DNA from: Flectonema sp. DT1601
Taxonomy: Eukaryota > Euglenozoa > Diplonemea > Diplonemida > Diplonemidae
Length of the DNA stretch: 64,000 nt
NCBI GenBank assembly: GCA_964019425.1
Contig: OZ025811.1
Location: 62,001 to 126,000 of the forward strand
Reading direction: 5' to 3'
The first letter of the stretch is position 1. Every line of letters begins with the position of its first letter. The position numbers and the translations under genes are program-made. This document shows positions 20,299-31,615 of the stretch, piece by piece. A model generated the notes under the pieces. It was given only the letters and a program-made list of their open reading frames with translations, searched no databases and was not told the DNA's origin.

Positions 20299-23200
20299 CT
20301 AAAAGAATGCTTCTTCTTCTTCTTCACCCCACCAAGCACCATCTGGAGCGTGAGTAGGAAGAAGAGTTGTCAAATCAACTGGTTTCATATAAAGCATTGA
20401 GAATCCGATAATAAAAAAAGGGATCAAAACAACCCATTTAATTGAATTATAAAAATACATATTAAAAGAAAGAGAGAATGAGTCCACGTACGTGAGAGAT
20501 GTTTCAGTTCGCATGTAGACATAAACAGTAGCATATTGACGAACAGTAGGCGCTTTAATAATTTCTGTGTACACACCAGGTCTGTAGTAGAGTCTGTCAA
20601 GGACGAGTGTTCCTTTTCCGATTTCAATCCCAACTTCGTACTTGTGGTCTGGAGCACGTTTACCGCTGTGTCCAAATCCTCTGCTGTGGTTGCGGTGATC
20701 AACAATTTCAAACATAATTTTAAAATGATTACCAACAACATCTCTATGTTGTCTACTCGCATGAAGTACGTAGATTCCAACATGTCCTTCTCTAGCTGTC
20801 ATACCGTTGAGAGCTTGTACTTGACTTGTCCAAGACTTTATTGGATGAAATGGAGTGTTTGTCTGAAATGCGTATAAGTTTCCATTCATAGTCGCAACTA
20901 ATAAATCAAGATATCCATTATCATCTAAATCATCAGCGAGTACTTGAGCGTAAACATGTTCTCCAATATCAATTCTCTCAACACAAATAGTCTTTCCGTC
21001 AATAATATACATCCCACCGTCATGACTGGTTACTACGATGTGTAGTCCGTTGTTTCCTTTCTTAACGGCGTTCTCAGTCATTGGCATTCCCATTATGACT
21101 TCAGCTTCTTCTGTTGGATGTAAGTTTACTAACAGTGCTGGTGCATAAATACTTCCATTAGTCTTTACTGGATAATGTCTAAGTGGTTCACCAGTGTATC
21201 CATTCACTGCCCAAACGTGTCCAGTTGAAGTTCCCACGACAACATCTAAAACACCGTCTCCGTCAACATCTCCAATTCGAGGTGATTGTGATGCGAATCC
21301 TGAGATTCTTGTTTCCCATAAAGACTGTCCGTGTCTATCAAAACACGCTAAGTTACTTTTCATATCAACAGCACAAATCTCTAAGATTCCATCATTGTCT
21401 AAATCTTCACAAACAGCTTGTCCTTGAATCTCTCCCATCATAACTGGGAATCCTTTTCTTAAACGACCATCGTGTTCAAAGACGTAAATAAAACCCTGTT
21501 GTGTATTATGTGATTATAATAATTGAATACACTTCTAAGATAAAGTTAAGAAAACACACCTGTGAAGTGGTTACGACAATCTCGCGAGGAGACTCAGAAC
21601 CATCCAAATCAACAACAGTTGGTGAGGAGTAGATGAATGCTCTGTGTTGAACGAGATTTGTTGTTCTGTCGAGTTCTTTGAACCATTTCACGTGGCCATC
21701 CATCGTAAGTACGAACAGCCCACCAGCAACGTAGTTGTTGGGGTCGATGTCTGCAGGTAAGTTATCGACGTCAGGTCTGCTGTAGTACTCTTTATCAAAA
21801 TAGAATGAAACGGTCACAATTATTTCTAGCCCTCCGTTATCGAGTTCTAAGTCTGCGATCTGTTTTTATTTAAAATAAGATTTTGAATAACTTCTCGCCA
21901 ACAGAATAATAAATTCATACTACTGGAGCGTCAAGTATGTGAGCGTCAACATAAACATCAGTTGGGGTGTGGATGTATTTTGAGAAGTCAAACTTTTCCG
22001 GGTGGAGTGGATCTTCTTCCAACATCTGTTTGTTTGTTTTCAGAATCAGAAGAAATGTATTTAAATTATAACAAAGTATCAACACGACGTACCTTTCTAG
22101 TTCTGTTAGTGATCGGGTGATAAATGAGTTCCATGGCTGCGACAGCCTCAGCACTTAACCATCCGTCTGTTCCAGCTGACGTGGCCTTCTCGATTTCTGA
22201 GTTTGTTAGTTGTTGAATTGTTATTTGAGTCGTATGACAGAGAGAGACTCCAACAGTAATTAAAAGAATCACAACAACATACCTCCTTCTTCACGATCAT
22301 AACCTCCGAGGTAGTTTGCGTAAGGATCGGTGTCTTGTTCCTTCAGTTTGCGAGACGCAGATTTCTCCTGTTTTTTTTATTTATTTTCCTTCTTTTCATT
22401 TTGCGGTCAGAAACCAGATAGTAGCAGTAGTGCAATACACACCTCAGACTGTGGTTGTGCCTGTTGTTGATTTCCCTGATACTGTTGACCATTTTGGTAG
22501 TTACCACCCTGCTGCTGGGTGTTTCCTTGCTGGTAACCTCCTTGTTGTTGGTTGTTTCCTTGTTGGTAACCTCCCTGCTGCTGGTTACCCTGTTGGGTTC
22601 CTTGCTGCTGGTATCCTTGTTGGTTACCCTGTTGTTGATAACCTTGGTATCCCTGTTGGTTACCCTGCTGGTAGTTACCTCCCTGTTGCTGGTTATTTCC
22701 CCCCTGTTGTTGTTGGTAGCCTCCTTGTTGTTGATTACCCTGTTGGTTACCCTGTTGGTTACCGCCTTGCTGCTGGTAGCCTCCCTGTTGTTGATTACCC
22801 TGTTGGTTACCCTGTTGGTTACCGCCTTGCTGCTGGTAGCCTCCCTGTTGCTGATACCCCTGCTGGTATCCCTGTTGGTTACCTCCCTGCTGCTGGTAGT
22901 TTCCTCCCTGTTGGTAACCACCCTGGTAGGTTCCACCTTGTTGGTTAGCTGGTTGCTGCTGTTGGTAGTTTATAACAGGTGGTTGCTGTTGCTGCTGTTG
23001 TTGCTGTTGGACAGGTTGCTGCTGCTGCTGCTGCTGCTGTTGTTGCTGTTGGACAGGTTGCTGCTGTTGTTGTTGCTGTTGAACAGGTTGCTGCTGCTGC
23101 TGTTGAACAGGTTGTGGCGTCTGTTGTTGAGCAGGTTGCTCTGTCTTTCCAGATTTCTTTTGTAGTATTTCTTCGTGCTTTTGGATTTCTTCCTTCTTGC

Positions 23201-23969
23201 GCTGGATTGCCTTTGCCATCACCTGTTCCACATCTTTCGCGTTGAATGGTGACGGAGTTGTTTTCATGCCAGCCGGCTTTTCGTCATTTTTTGTTGAATA
23301 TCCCCAACTCTTGTGCTGCTTGAGGAGCTCCTGATGACGCTTATTAAGAGTCGACCAGTAGTCTTGGTCAGCTAGATCGTTGTTGGCTTCAGTGCTACCG
23401 CCAACGTTATTCCAATTGCGGGGGATTTTGAGTGGTGGAATCTTAATTGTTCGTTCCGATAAGAGGGTACCGCGTTCGTCAAAAAATAAGATTTCACCTG
23501 TAGCAGTACCGATGATAATTTCATTATTACCATCACCATTTAAATCCTTTATTTTTGCTGAAGCGTGAGATTGGAAGTCAGGATGAGTCCACGGCCACCC
23601 CTGTAAACTGTCTCCAGTAAGCCCATCAAGTACTTCAACATATTGAACGAATGTTGGAACGATGATGTCCTTCTTCCCATCACTGAAGAGGTCAGTAATA
23701 TAAGGAGTTTGGTAAACACTTGATCCTACCTCTGTAGACCACATCATGTCTCGTAGCTTTGGAGGACACTCTGGTCTTGGTTTGAACTTCGTAGCATCCT
23801 TTCCGTACATCACATTCTCAGCGTCTACTACATCTCTTACATTAAATCGATTCTTCTTTTGATGTTTTTCACTCGCAACGACATTCAAAGGACGAGAATC
23901 ATGTCCGTACATATTACCGGAAGCCGACAGTGCTCCCGCCATACCCAACAACACTCTGAACGTCAACAT
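20299..23969 (-). CDS. DEX1-like FG-GAP repeat membrane protein with Gln-rich insert (6 exons)
   Basis: Exons: 23969-22443, 22367-22283, 22196-22093, 22025-21921, 21859-21560, 21495-20299; 1105 residues, all junctions in frame. It begins with a signal peptide (TFRVLLGMAGALSASG). FG-GAP/integrin-alpha-like units with Ca-binding loops recur: DLNGDGNNEIIIG, DLELDNGG, DVDGDGVLDVVVG, DLDDNGYLDLLVA. A single membrane span (WVVLIPFFIIGFSMLYM) and a short acidic tail (EEEEEAFF) end the protein, so it is type I with the beta-propeller outside or in the secretory lumen. Order and ends match DEX1, required in plants for cell-surface primexine formation. Residues about 285-500 are an insert of poly-Gln and Gly-Tyr-Gln-Gln-Gly repeats not seen in DEX1. 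Its role here is unknown. Confidence 0.8.
22455..23130 (-). repeat. Gln-rich and GYQQQGG-type coding minisatellite
   Basis: Inside exon 1 of the DEX1-like gene. It has two parts: runs of CAG/CAA separated by PVQ (about 22975-23130) and a Gly-Tyr-Gln-Gln-Gly/Asn repeat (about 22455-22970), where a ~66-base unit is repeated almost exactly near 22725-22850. Mixed CAG/CAA codons in the poly-Gln part suggest selection on protein rather than recent pure triplet slippage. Confidence 0.85.
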
Positions 23970-24405
23970 TTTGATTCGGACACCTCACAAAGAGGGATCA
24001 CCTGGAAATGTGTTTTTATACATCCACAACACGTTTCATTTATAAAAGCAGCAGTCTAATTCATCAAATCAATTTGTAGATGTAGTTCCTGTTGTTAGTA
24101 AATATGAACAACGTGGAGAATAGAAACAAACAATGAAACTGACGAACATGAACTCAATTGAGTGAACACTTTTGATGATGGAAGTGTCGGAAACGGGAGC
24201 ATCAGCCCGTCAACAAAAGGGAAGAGGAGGGATGAAATGTCTCACTTTAATCAAACTCAGTGATCAACTAATGCTGTGGAGAGAACATCTGCACTACACC
24301 ATTCGCGGCGTATAGCACCCTTCTCCTGACTGATACAAATTACTAACCAAGATACCAACTGTTAGTATCAACAGAAATTAAAAACAAAATGCTCCAACTG
24401 ATATC
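23970..24405. other. Intergenic spacer
   Basis: About 0.44 kb between the DEX1-like and RCC1-repeat genes. No gene or repeat recognised. Confidence 0.5.
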
Positions 24406-26303
24406 TTAAAACCATCCTCTCTTTTTGGATGGAGACTTCTTCTTCTCTTCAGACTTTGTTGCTTCTTCAAAGATGGCGGAGATGTTCTCCTCTCTGTGTG
24501 GGTTTATGTGTTTTAGATCCTTAGTGAGGAATAATTATAATAATATTTTCATAACATACCTTTCCTTCGCTTCACTCTCAGTAATATCTTCAGTAACAAC
24601 AACAGTTGATGAATGTCCACAACAGACATCAACAACCTTCTTGTCGAGAAAGAATTGTGGACACTGAGTCTGTACACTAATGGTACTGAGTCTCGTTGAT
24701 CTGAAACTGCGCAAATAACGCATGACGCCGCTTATAAATGAAGGATTCTCTTCTCTTGGGGAAGTGTCAGCTAGAGACTGTCCAAAGATGTTACCTCCCG
24801 ACATGTATAGAATTCCGTCTTGGCTGAGGAACGCTCGATGATCAGAAACGTGTCCACTTCCGATACTAATCTTCGAAATCTTTTGGTCCTGATCACGACC
24901 AAGTCCTCCAACTATTTGAGGACCTCTAGTTTCTTGACTACCCCAGTAGTATGGAATTCCTCCCTTTCCAACTGCTAACGCTGAGTGACTTCCCGTAGTA
25001 GCCTGAGATACATTCGACAAGCTCACCAACTGCGGAATGTTACTTCCTACAAATCTCGCACCTCTAACACCTTGATTGTCTTCTATTCCTAATTGACGAG
25101 TAGTGTCTCTGCCGCATGTAAATAGTCCGCCTTCAGTTGTTAAGAATGTCGATATACTTTCACATGCTCCTACCTTTGCCATCGAAGTGCGAGGCTGTTG
25201 GCGTGTTGATTGTTACTGCCAGGTCTGAAGTCCAACGTTTTGAAAATAACTCGAAACAAACAACAAATAAAAGTCATACCAAACCACTCTTTTCATCGAG
25301 AAAAGTTAAGACTGGAGTTGGTCGGGTGCGGTCTTCAAGATCTTCCTGACCAAGTCTTCCCCAGTCACCGTATCCCCAAGTCCACGCTCTGCCAATTTCA
25401 TCGCGTGCAACTGTGTGAACAGCTCCACACGCTACCTGCACAGCCTTCGGGTTTAAAGATTTACCTTCTTGAAAAGGATTATTTTCTGATTCAACTTCCA
25501 TTCCGTTCTGTTTTGTTGATTTATTAATTCCATTCCAAATACTCTTTGAAACCATCCTCTAGTAATGTAGTAATCACAGAATGGATATCACAAAACATAC
25601 CTCAGGACCAAACTCTGCGATTGGTCTCGCGAATGGGGAAAACTTAAATAAGAAACCCTTTGTCGCGGTGTAACCCAAAAGGTGACCAGCACTGAACCAC
25701 TTTCCAAGTCTTCCTGCTTTACCCCACGTGAAGATTCTTCCTTCGGAATCAACTGCGGCGCTGTGGAACTTACCGGCTGAGACATCAATAATATTCTTCA
25801 ATGGTTCGCCTAATATTATTTATTAAATTAAAGATCTCAATGACTGTGTCGGCATCATAACATTAGAAAAGAGTCATACCATCTTCAGTTCTGACGAGGA
25901 CAGGTGCTTGACGGTCAAGAGGCATCGAGAGTCCCAATACTTTATCGTCACCACATCCAAGTTGCCCGTAGTTGTTGCTGCCCCACGCGAATACGTATCC
26001 CTCCTCAGTCAATGCCAAGTAGTGTTTGTGGATAGAAGAAATCTTTTTGATACGATACTGTTGATTAATTGATTGTGTTTGTTATTTAAAAGTAAAGACA
26101 AATCAAAGTAAAGAAACCAACACAAGACACATACGTTATCAAAGAATTCAATGTGTTGAGGCTTCTGAGAAGGAACCGATCCAGTAAGCCCGAGAGTAGA
26201 AGAGATATTGTTACCAGTCCTTCCATTATAAACAGATCCAAAAGTATAAACACGTTGCTGTACTAAAGTGTCAGCAGAGTCTTCTTGTGGAACTTCATCT
26301 TCC

Positions 26304-26334
<31 letters not shown>

Positions 26335-26497
26335 GGCTGTGCTTCTGTAACAACTCCTCTTCATCTATTTCATCCCCGTCAAGGTCGAGAGGATCTGAAC
26401 TGTTCGCCGCAAATCTTCGCTGCGACATTTGCAGGGCCGTACCCCTGTAGGCGTAGTTCCTTATTGCATTACTTACTAATAGTTTTCTAATAGTCAT
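24406..26497 (-). CDS. RCC1-repeat protein, probably mitochondrial (6 exons)
   Basis: Exons: 26497-26135, 26057-25880, 25809-25601, 25507-25280, 25194-24560, 24493-24406; 566 residues. RCC1 blades recur with the usual GxxHSxA/ WGxGxxGQLG pattern: YVFAWGSNNYGQLGCGD, GKFHSAAVDSEGRIFTWGKAGRLG, GAVHTVARDEIGRAWTWGYGDWGRLG, GSHSALAVGKGG, GHSSTVVV. The N-terminus (TIRKLLVSNAIRNYAYRG) is basic and amphipathic, typical of a mitochondrial presequence, so an RCC1L-like mitochondrial role is possible. A (Q)12 run follows near residue 58. The tail is Lys-rich. For intron 3, two in-frame acceptors exist; I chose AACAAAACAG at 25508 because it fits the A-rich pattern, rather than the TACTAG at about 25563. 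Confidence 0.82.
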
Positions 26498-26738
26498 TTC
26501 TTAGTTTATGAAGTATGATAACCTGTGAGAGTGAATTAGTAGTCAAATCTTTATAAATAAAGTCACCGTTCGTTATTTACAATTACCGGATGCACACGTT
26601 TACAGATTTCATATTTTAGTGCTACTCTGTTTTAAAGAAACTAATTCATTCACTAAGAAGACACTCCAATAAGTGTGTAACTTAAGTGGGAGAAAGAAGG
26701 AAGAGGAAGAGTAAAAAGTGTAAATCTAAAAAGTGGCA

Positions 26739-27827
26739 TCAGAATACGGGCGGCAGTGTTAACTGCAACCCGAGAGTGTTGCATGTCGGGGTTTGTGTGC
26801 ATCGAAGGAGTTCTTCTTTAAAAGCTTGTTTGTCGGCAGCAATACGAAGAGTGGTGGTCAGTTCTTTTTCACGTTCACTTTGAAGTCTTCGCATCGCTAC
26901 ACGACGTTGTCGTCTCATGTCGTGTTTCTTGTTGGCAGCATTTCTTTTGAGAATTTCACGTTCCTGTCGACACCGTAACTTAAACATCTCCGAGTTGCGA
27001 TGGTTTTCGATTTCGATGTTCTGTTTTTGTCGCTTCTGTTCTCCTTCCCATTTTCGCATGGCTTTCTTGAATTCACTTCTCTGCTGTTCTGACGCCTCAA
27101 TTCTCATCATTCGAAAGTTTCGAGCGTTCATACCAACACCTGCAATCGGTGATGTTGATTGTTTTCGAGTTCCAACAGGTTTGATTTTTTGAGTCGCAGA
27201 AAACTCTGAAAATTGCGACAGAATTGGAAGTCCTCGTCCTGCACCACATCGAGTCGCGTTGTTGACTCCTTTCCTACATGTGACCCAATTGAGTAATTGA
27301 ACTTCATACTTCCCACTACTAAAATTATAATTTGTTTCTCGTTGTTTCAGTTGAAGGAATAAGATAAGTAAGGTTAAGAACTTTCGCCGAAGCTTGTCGA
27401 AGTTTCGGTTTCGAAGTCGGATTGCTGCTCTGTCGAGATGTCTGCGATGCTGAGAAATGCCAGCAAACAATAACAACTTCATGAAGTACTTTTGGATTAC
27501 AATTTTTAAATTTTCGCGACACAAAAGAGAACACTGCACTCGCTTCCTATTCTTCTTGCGAACCTTTGAAGCGAAAAGTATCAAAACGAAGTACACATCA
27601 CGACGAGCTGCATTTCTTGCATCGCGACCAATTCCAAAGAGGCGCAACATTTGAAGCTGCAAAATCGACAACTCAGTTGCTCCTCTTCCTCTTAACAGCG
27701 CCTCGTGTCGTTTTAATATTTCTGTTTTTTCAAAAAGCTGCGGTTGAGCGTCTCCGTCTTGGAACAGCCGTTCTAATATATCTCCGAGTGACTTCAAGTT
27801 ACGACGTCGAAGTGTTTCAGCTGACAT
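26739..27827 (-). CDS. Basic helical protein, unknown (Sfi1-like?)
   Basis: Intronless, 362 residues from the ATG at 27827 (the frame opens with GTG at 27839); a CACACAG acceptor lies 16 bases upstream. The first half is a series of Arg/Lys-rich helices with recurring Leu-Leu-Phe/Ile-Leu-Phe cores about 25-30 residues apart (DVYFVLILFASKVRKKNRKR; YFMKLLLFAGISQH; RKFLTLLILFLQLKQ), loosely like centrin-binding Sfi1 repeats. The second half (residues about 245-330) is a long charged coiled coil (EFKKAMRKWEGEQKRQK; EREILKRNAANKKHDMRRQ). No catalytic motif. A cytoskeletal or basal-body role is a guess. Confidence 0.65.
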   Translation of the reverse strand: MSAETLRRRNLKSLGDILERLFQDGDAQPQLFEKTEILKRHEALLRGRGATELSILQLQMLRLFGIGRDARNAARRDVYFVLILFASKVRKKNRKRVQCSLLCRENLKIVIQKYFMKLLLFAGISQHRRHLDRAAIRLRNRNFDKLRRKFLTLLILFLQLKQRETNYNFSSGKYEVQLLNWVTCRKGVNNATRCGAGRGLPILSQFSEFSATQKIKPVGTRKQSTSPIAGVGMNARNFRMMRIEASEQQRSEFKKAMRKWEGEQKRQKQNIEIENHRNSEMFKLRCRQEREILKRNAANKKHDMRRQRRVAMRRLQSEREKELTTTLRIAADKQAFKEELLRCTQTPTCNTLGLQLTLPPVF

Positions 27828-28084
27828 CCCACCAGACACAGCTGTGTGATAAAGAAGCTGTTTTTTTATTTTTTTGGTTCGACCTTCTAATCTACGAGAA
27901 CATCTAAATATCGAACAATCGAGTTCCTCACTCCTCGGATTATGAAACCGTCAAATTCGATGCGGATTCATAGCAGTTGCACTCGTATTTTAGTAAAATA
28001 AGAAGGCGAGGAGCCCAAATTCAAAGAGTGAAGCCGTATTTGCTGTGTAGTAACTTGAACTCCACCTGACCAATAAAAAGAATA

Positions 28085-29671
28085 TCATACCTCCAAACCA
28101 GATAAAGAGCAGACAGAAGAGTTGTAAAGAAGTAAGAAAGAAGAAGGCATTCGATGAAGTACACTAACTGGTGATGTTATTGTTATCAAACTATCAGACG
28201 AAGATATCGATCGAAGGAACTGTTGAGCGTATGAAGTTGTCAAATGGCCACCAGAACTGACATCATCAAAACAAACAAGTGAAGGATGAGGAACACCAAT
28301 CGCATGAGCCGCTTCAACAAGAAGTTGTAAAGCACGGCACCTCATTACATCAATCGATTCACACTTCTCTCTAACATTATTACTATTCAAATGATGTGTA
28401 TCGATAGCATTAAGCTCGCGGCGTTCTCTTTCTAAAAGTTTTTCAAACCTTTTAGAACCTGAGTAGAGAGCAGCTTGTGTTCTCACAACGATAGCAGCGA
28501 ATCCACAAATTTCAATTCTCGCCCTGAAAGCTCTTCCAACTCGTTGAAGAAGCTGAACAGCAGTGAAATCAGTTGACGGATGAGAGATGGTCGCTACTCC
28601 AGAACTCGACCGTAAAAGTGTTTGAGGGGATTGAGGAGAATATGTGTCACAACAGGTAACAGTTGAGAATCGAGTGTGTCGTTGATCTATATTTGAATTA
28701 CACCAGTTTATGATTTCATTCAATTCCATTTCCTGTTGACCGACAACATTTCGCCTCATCGATCTTTCAGTTTCTTTGACTTCAATAAATGTCGTCGAGG
28801 TATCGCACTGCTGAAGAAGTTGAAAGTAGGAACTCGTTGGGAGGGGTTTCTCGCTGCTGCTGGTGTTTTGAAAACTTCTTTCAGAGACGGGAAGTTCATC
28901 TTCTCCTGTTGTTGTGCAGATCATTTTCATCGAGTCTCCTACGCAGCTCGCGAGAATCTGACGCTTCTCCTTTGGACGTCTCTGTTTGACGCCAACTTGC
29001 TGATGGGTCTTTCCCCGTTTTCGATTACCTCTCCCTGACCCACTGCGATAATGTGTTGTATTTGATAAATAAAAGTGATCTTCAACTCCATAAAGAGGTT
29101 TCATTTTCGGAGAAGTAGCTTCATTTAAAATCATTTCACGACAAAGTAATTCAAACTTTCCATCGTAGTACCCTCCCAAAGAAGAACTAATTTCATCAAG
29201 TCGAGTACTGATTGTTGAGCGAAAGTCTTCCATAGGTTCTGATGGGTTGTTTGTCATTTCAGCCGCCTGAAGTCTTTTACGATTTCTAATAATTGTTGTC
29301 CTACTGGACTTCATGTCGTATCCTACTGCTCGATATTGTCTATTCTCAAAGAAGTGAAGTAATTGACGTTCCTGTTCTTCAACATCGCAAAGTTCTTTAA
29401 TTTCTAACAGCTGTCGCTTCTGAAGACGAGCCTTCTTCTGGAAAAGAAGTTTTTCATGGAGAAGTACTTCTTCGCGATTCTTTTCAAAAGCTCTGCAAGT
29501 TGAGATTTTCTTTTTGTAAATTAGATTACGAAAGCGATCTTCTTCTTGTTCAGCTCTACCTCTCGAGACGTGCTGATCGCATTGAATTCCAAGTCGTTGA
29601 GTTTGATGGAACTTTGCTTCAGTTTCAGCAGTGTGTGAACACCCATCAAGAAAAACTAAATAACTAGACAT
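28085..29671 (-). CDS. Coiled-coil/helical protein, unknown
   Basis: 528 residues from the ATG at 29671; CTTTCAG lies about 35 bases upstream. Residues 25-115 form a charged coiled coil (REEVLLHEKLLFQKKARLQ; EIKELCDVEEQERQLLHFF). The remainder is Ser/Thr-rich with a short helical block near residue 370-440 (LLQRVGRAFRARIEICGFAAIVVR). The 3' end is uncertain: the frame ends in GTATGA, and GTATGATATTC is exactly the 5' splice sequence used at 30408. If that is an intron, an acceptor ending CTACACAG at 28038 would add a short tail ending at 27961. No family is recognised. Confidence 0.65.
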   Translation of the reverse strand: MSSYLVFLDGCSHTAETEAKFHQTQRLGIQCDQHVSRGRAEQEEDRFRNLIYKKKISTCRAFEKNREEVLLHEKLLFQKKARLQKRQLLEIKELCDVEEQERQLLHFFENRQYRAVGYDMKSSRTTIIRNRKRLQAAEMTNNPSEPMEDFRSTISTRLDEISSSLGGYYDGKFELLCREMILNEATSPKMKPLYGVEDHFYLSNTTHYRSGSGRGNRKRGKTHQQVGVKQRRPKEKRQILASCVGDSMKMICTTTGEDELPVSERSFQNTSSSEKPLPTSSYFQLLQQCDTSTTFIEVKETERSMRRNVVGQQEMELNEIINWCNSNIDQRHTRFSTVTCCDTYSPQSPQTLLRSSSGVATISHPSTDFTAVQLLQRVGRAFRARIEICGFAAIVVRTQAALYSGSKRFEKLLERERRELNAIDTHHLNSNNVREKCESIDVMRCRALQLLVEAAHAIGVPHPSLVCFDDVSSGGHLTTSYAQQFLRSISSSDSLITITSPVSVLHRMPSSFLLLYNSSVCSLSGLEV

Positions 29672-30134
29672 GTTCTCCTTCACACTACACACCACACCAC
29701 CCCCCCTGAAAGATGGTATAATTCTACCTTCGACTCAAAGTAATCATTAAAAGTTCTACAGTAAGAATGCCGAAGTTATAACAAACTTAAAAGTGAACGG
29801 CATATAAATACTCCAATAGGAGAGATGACACGAAAAAACGTATTTTTTAAAAGCCAAAGAAGAACTCGTGTGACAAATACCACGCGAGTACTCTTACGGA
29901 TGAGTACAAAATAAGGAAATTGAGAAACGAATACAAAGAAAATAAATCTAACCGAGAAGGAAAACAAAAGAACTCTCTTCCGCATATGTCTTCCAAAAGA
30001 AAAACAACGAAATAGTGGTGTTTCAACCACCCGGCAGCTGGCTCTGAAAAAAGCTAAGCTGCCCTAAGACAGGCTTTTAGAAAAGCTTATCTCATCTTAA
30101 TTTAAAAGACTGACAGCGAGGGGTAATAAAATAA
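29672..30134. other. Spacer with twin hairpins
   Basis: About 0.46 kb. It contains two adjacent perfect stem-loops (30033-30063 and 30073-30086). An 84-codon frame (29776-30030) lacks an ATG and has no support. Confidence 0.5.
30033..30086. other. Two adjacent stem-loops
   Basis: First stem: GGCAGCT (30033-30039) with AGCTGCC (30057-30063), 17-base loop that can pair further inside. Second: GCTTTT (30073-30078) with AAAAGC (30081-30086), 2-base loop. They lie about 50-100 bases beyond the stop of the YWR-repeat gene, so they may belong to its 3' untranslated region or be a small RNA. Confidence 0.4.
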
Positions 30135-31338
30135 TTAATCTCCAACACTGAGAGTTCCCATTTGCTTACTGGCTGTCCGTATGTCAAGTCGTCTTCTTTT
30201 TAACAGCGAGTTGACTGATGGCCTGGCTGATGACTTATTTGATAACCTGCTGTCACAACTATTCTCATCAAGTAATGTGATCACGTTATCAACAACATCC
30301 TCATCGAGACTGTTTGTATCACTAAACAGTTCGTCTTCTTCAGTAATCTGTATTTTATTTTATTTATCAAATCTCATGTACTCAGTACATCAGTAAAGAA
30401 TATCATACCTCTCGAACTTTACAGAGCGCAGTCTTCCAAATCTCTTCTTTATCTACTCTTTCTTCAGTTCTGAATAGCTCCTGTTTTTAAATAATGTTTC
30501 AAAATCTACTGCACTTCATAATGACTTATAAATAATAAAGAAAGTTACATACGGCTCTCCAATAGTTTGGGTCAACTAGAGAAGTTTCTTCAGTTTTGAA
30601 TTGTTCAGGCGGCTGTGATTGATTCCACTCATATTCAGGAGTGTAGTAGGTAACTTGTTGTCTCCAATAATCTGACGAGTCAAGTGGTGTCGAATGAACT
30701 AATTCATTAAGTTGAGTATCAAGGTGACTGTTCTCTACTAATGCTGATACTTGTGATCTCCAGTAACTCGGATCTGGAGGGTAGTCAGGAGTCTGTAGGG
30801 CAACTTGTATCTTCCAATAGTTTTCAATACTTCCAGAATCAGAAATCGTATGTCTGTTGCTGTTGTTGGTCTTCTTCTTCTTTTTGTTCGGTTTTGTCTT
30901 CTCAGTTTGAAGAATAACATTCGTCTCAAAACAATTGATCAACGCGGATTTATTAGAACGAAGACGTTCAGCACCAGTTTGATCAAAGACGTCATCATAA
31001 AGGTGTAGCCACTGCCTCCATTGTTGGTAGCGCTGATTGAAATCTCTTCGTGAGATTCGAGTGGGATGAGGTGTCGCATTGGTCCCGTGTGGCGGCTGTT
31101 TTCCGACTTCTAAAAAGGATAAGAAATTAGTAAACGACGGAGTGATCCATCCCAATGCGATCTTCTTCGTTCCGTGACGTAACCTCGTCGACTCTCCCTC
31201 AGTGAAAGGTGTCGCTTCTCCCCAAATAGCAACCATTCTGCTGCATAGTTTGTCCCACGGGTCGGGTAGCTTGCTACAAACTACATCAGCAACATCATCG
31301 CAAAGTAATTTTAATTCCTCACTCGAAGGCCCCGACAT
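30135..31338 (-). CDS. YWR-repeat protein, unknown (3 exons)
   Basis: Exons: 31338-30553, 30480-30409, 30347-30135; 356 residues, ATG at 31338. The N-terminal ~110 residues are a helical domain with Trp-rich elements (LPDPWDKLCSRMVAIWG; RRDFNQRYQQWRQWLHLYDDVF). From about residue 170 a unit of about 30 residues recurs: ENYWKIQVALQTPDY, PSYWRSQVSAL, SDYWRQQVTYYTPEY, PNYWRAELFRTEE and, more weakly, EEIWKTALCKVRE. Between the two halves lies a Lys/Asn-rich linker (TKPNKKKKKTNNSNRH). The tail has a basic KRRRLDIR. I do not recognise the repeat. Position in the one-way gene array gives no functional hint. Confidence 0.75.
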
Positions 31339-31615
31339 GTTGAGGAGGGCCTGACAGAAACGGATGACTTGAACAGATTAGTGGGCTGACTTAACCGTAA
31401 TATAAAACAGAGACGGAATACCTTTACCGCGTCATGGTTTCGGAACCTATATTTGAAATAAAACAAACGAACTAAATCAGATGCGACAGACCGAACAGAA
31501 CGAACGACAGATAGAAATCGTCAAATGTGTAAATACAAAGAAAGAACCATAACAAACAATACTAATAAATAGTTTATAATTAACGTCACGTAATAGTGGA
31601 TGAATAAGTTTTATG

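Noticed and set aside
22340-23130. CRISPR-like regular repeats
   Set aside because: These are in-frame Gln/Gly coding repeats without constant spacers, in a eukaryotic gene.
22455-23165. Plus-strand Leu/Val-rich frames of up to 236 codons
   Set aside because: Shadows of the Gln-rich repeat of the DEX1-like gene read on the other strand.
26268-26450. Plus-strand poly-Cys/poly-Val frames
   Set aside because: Shadows of the poly-Gln run in the RCC1-repeat gene.
29776-30030. 84-codon hydrophobic minus frame
   Set aside because: No ATG, AT-rich spacer, no family.
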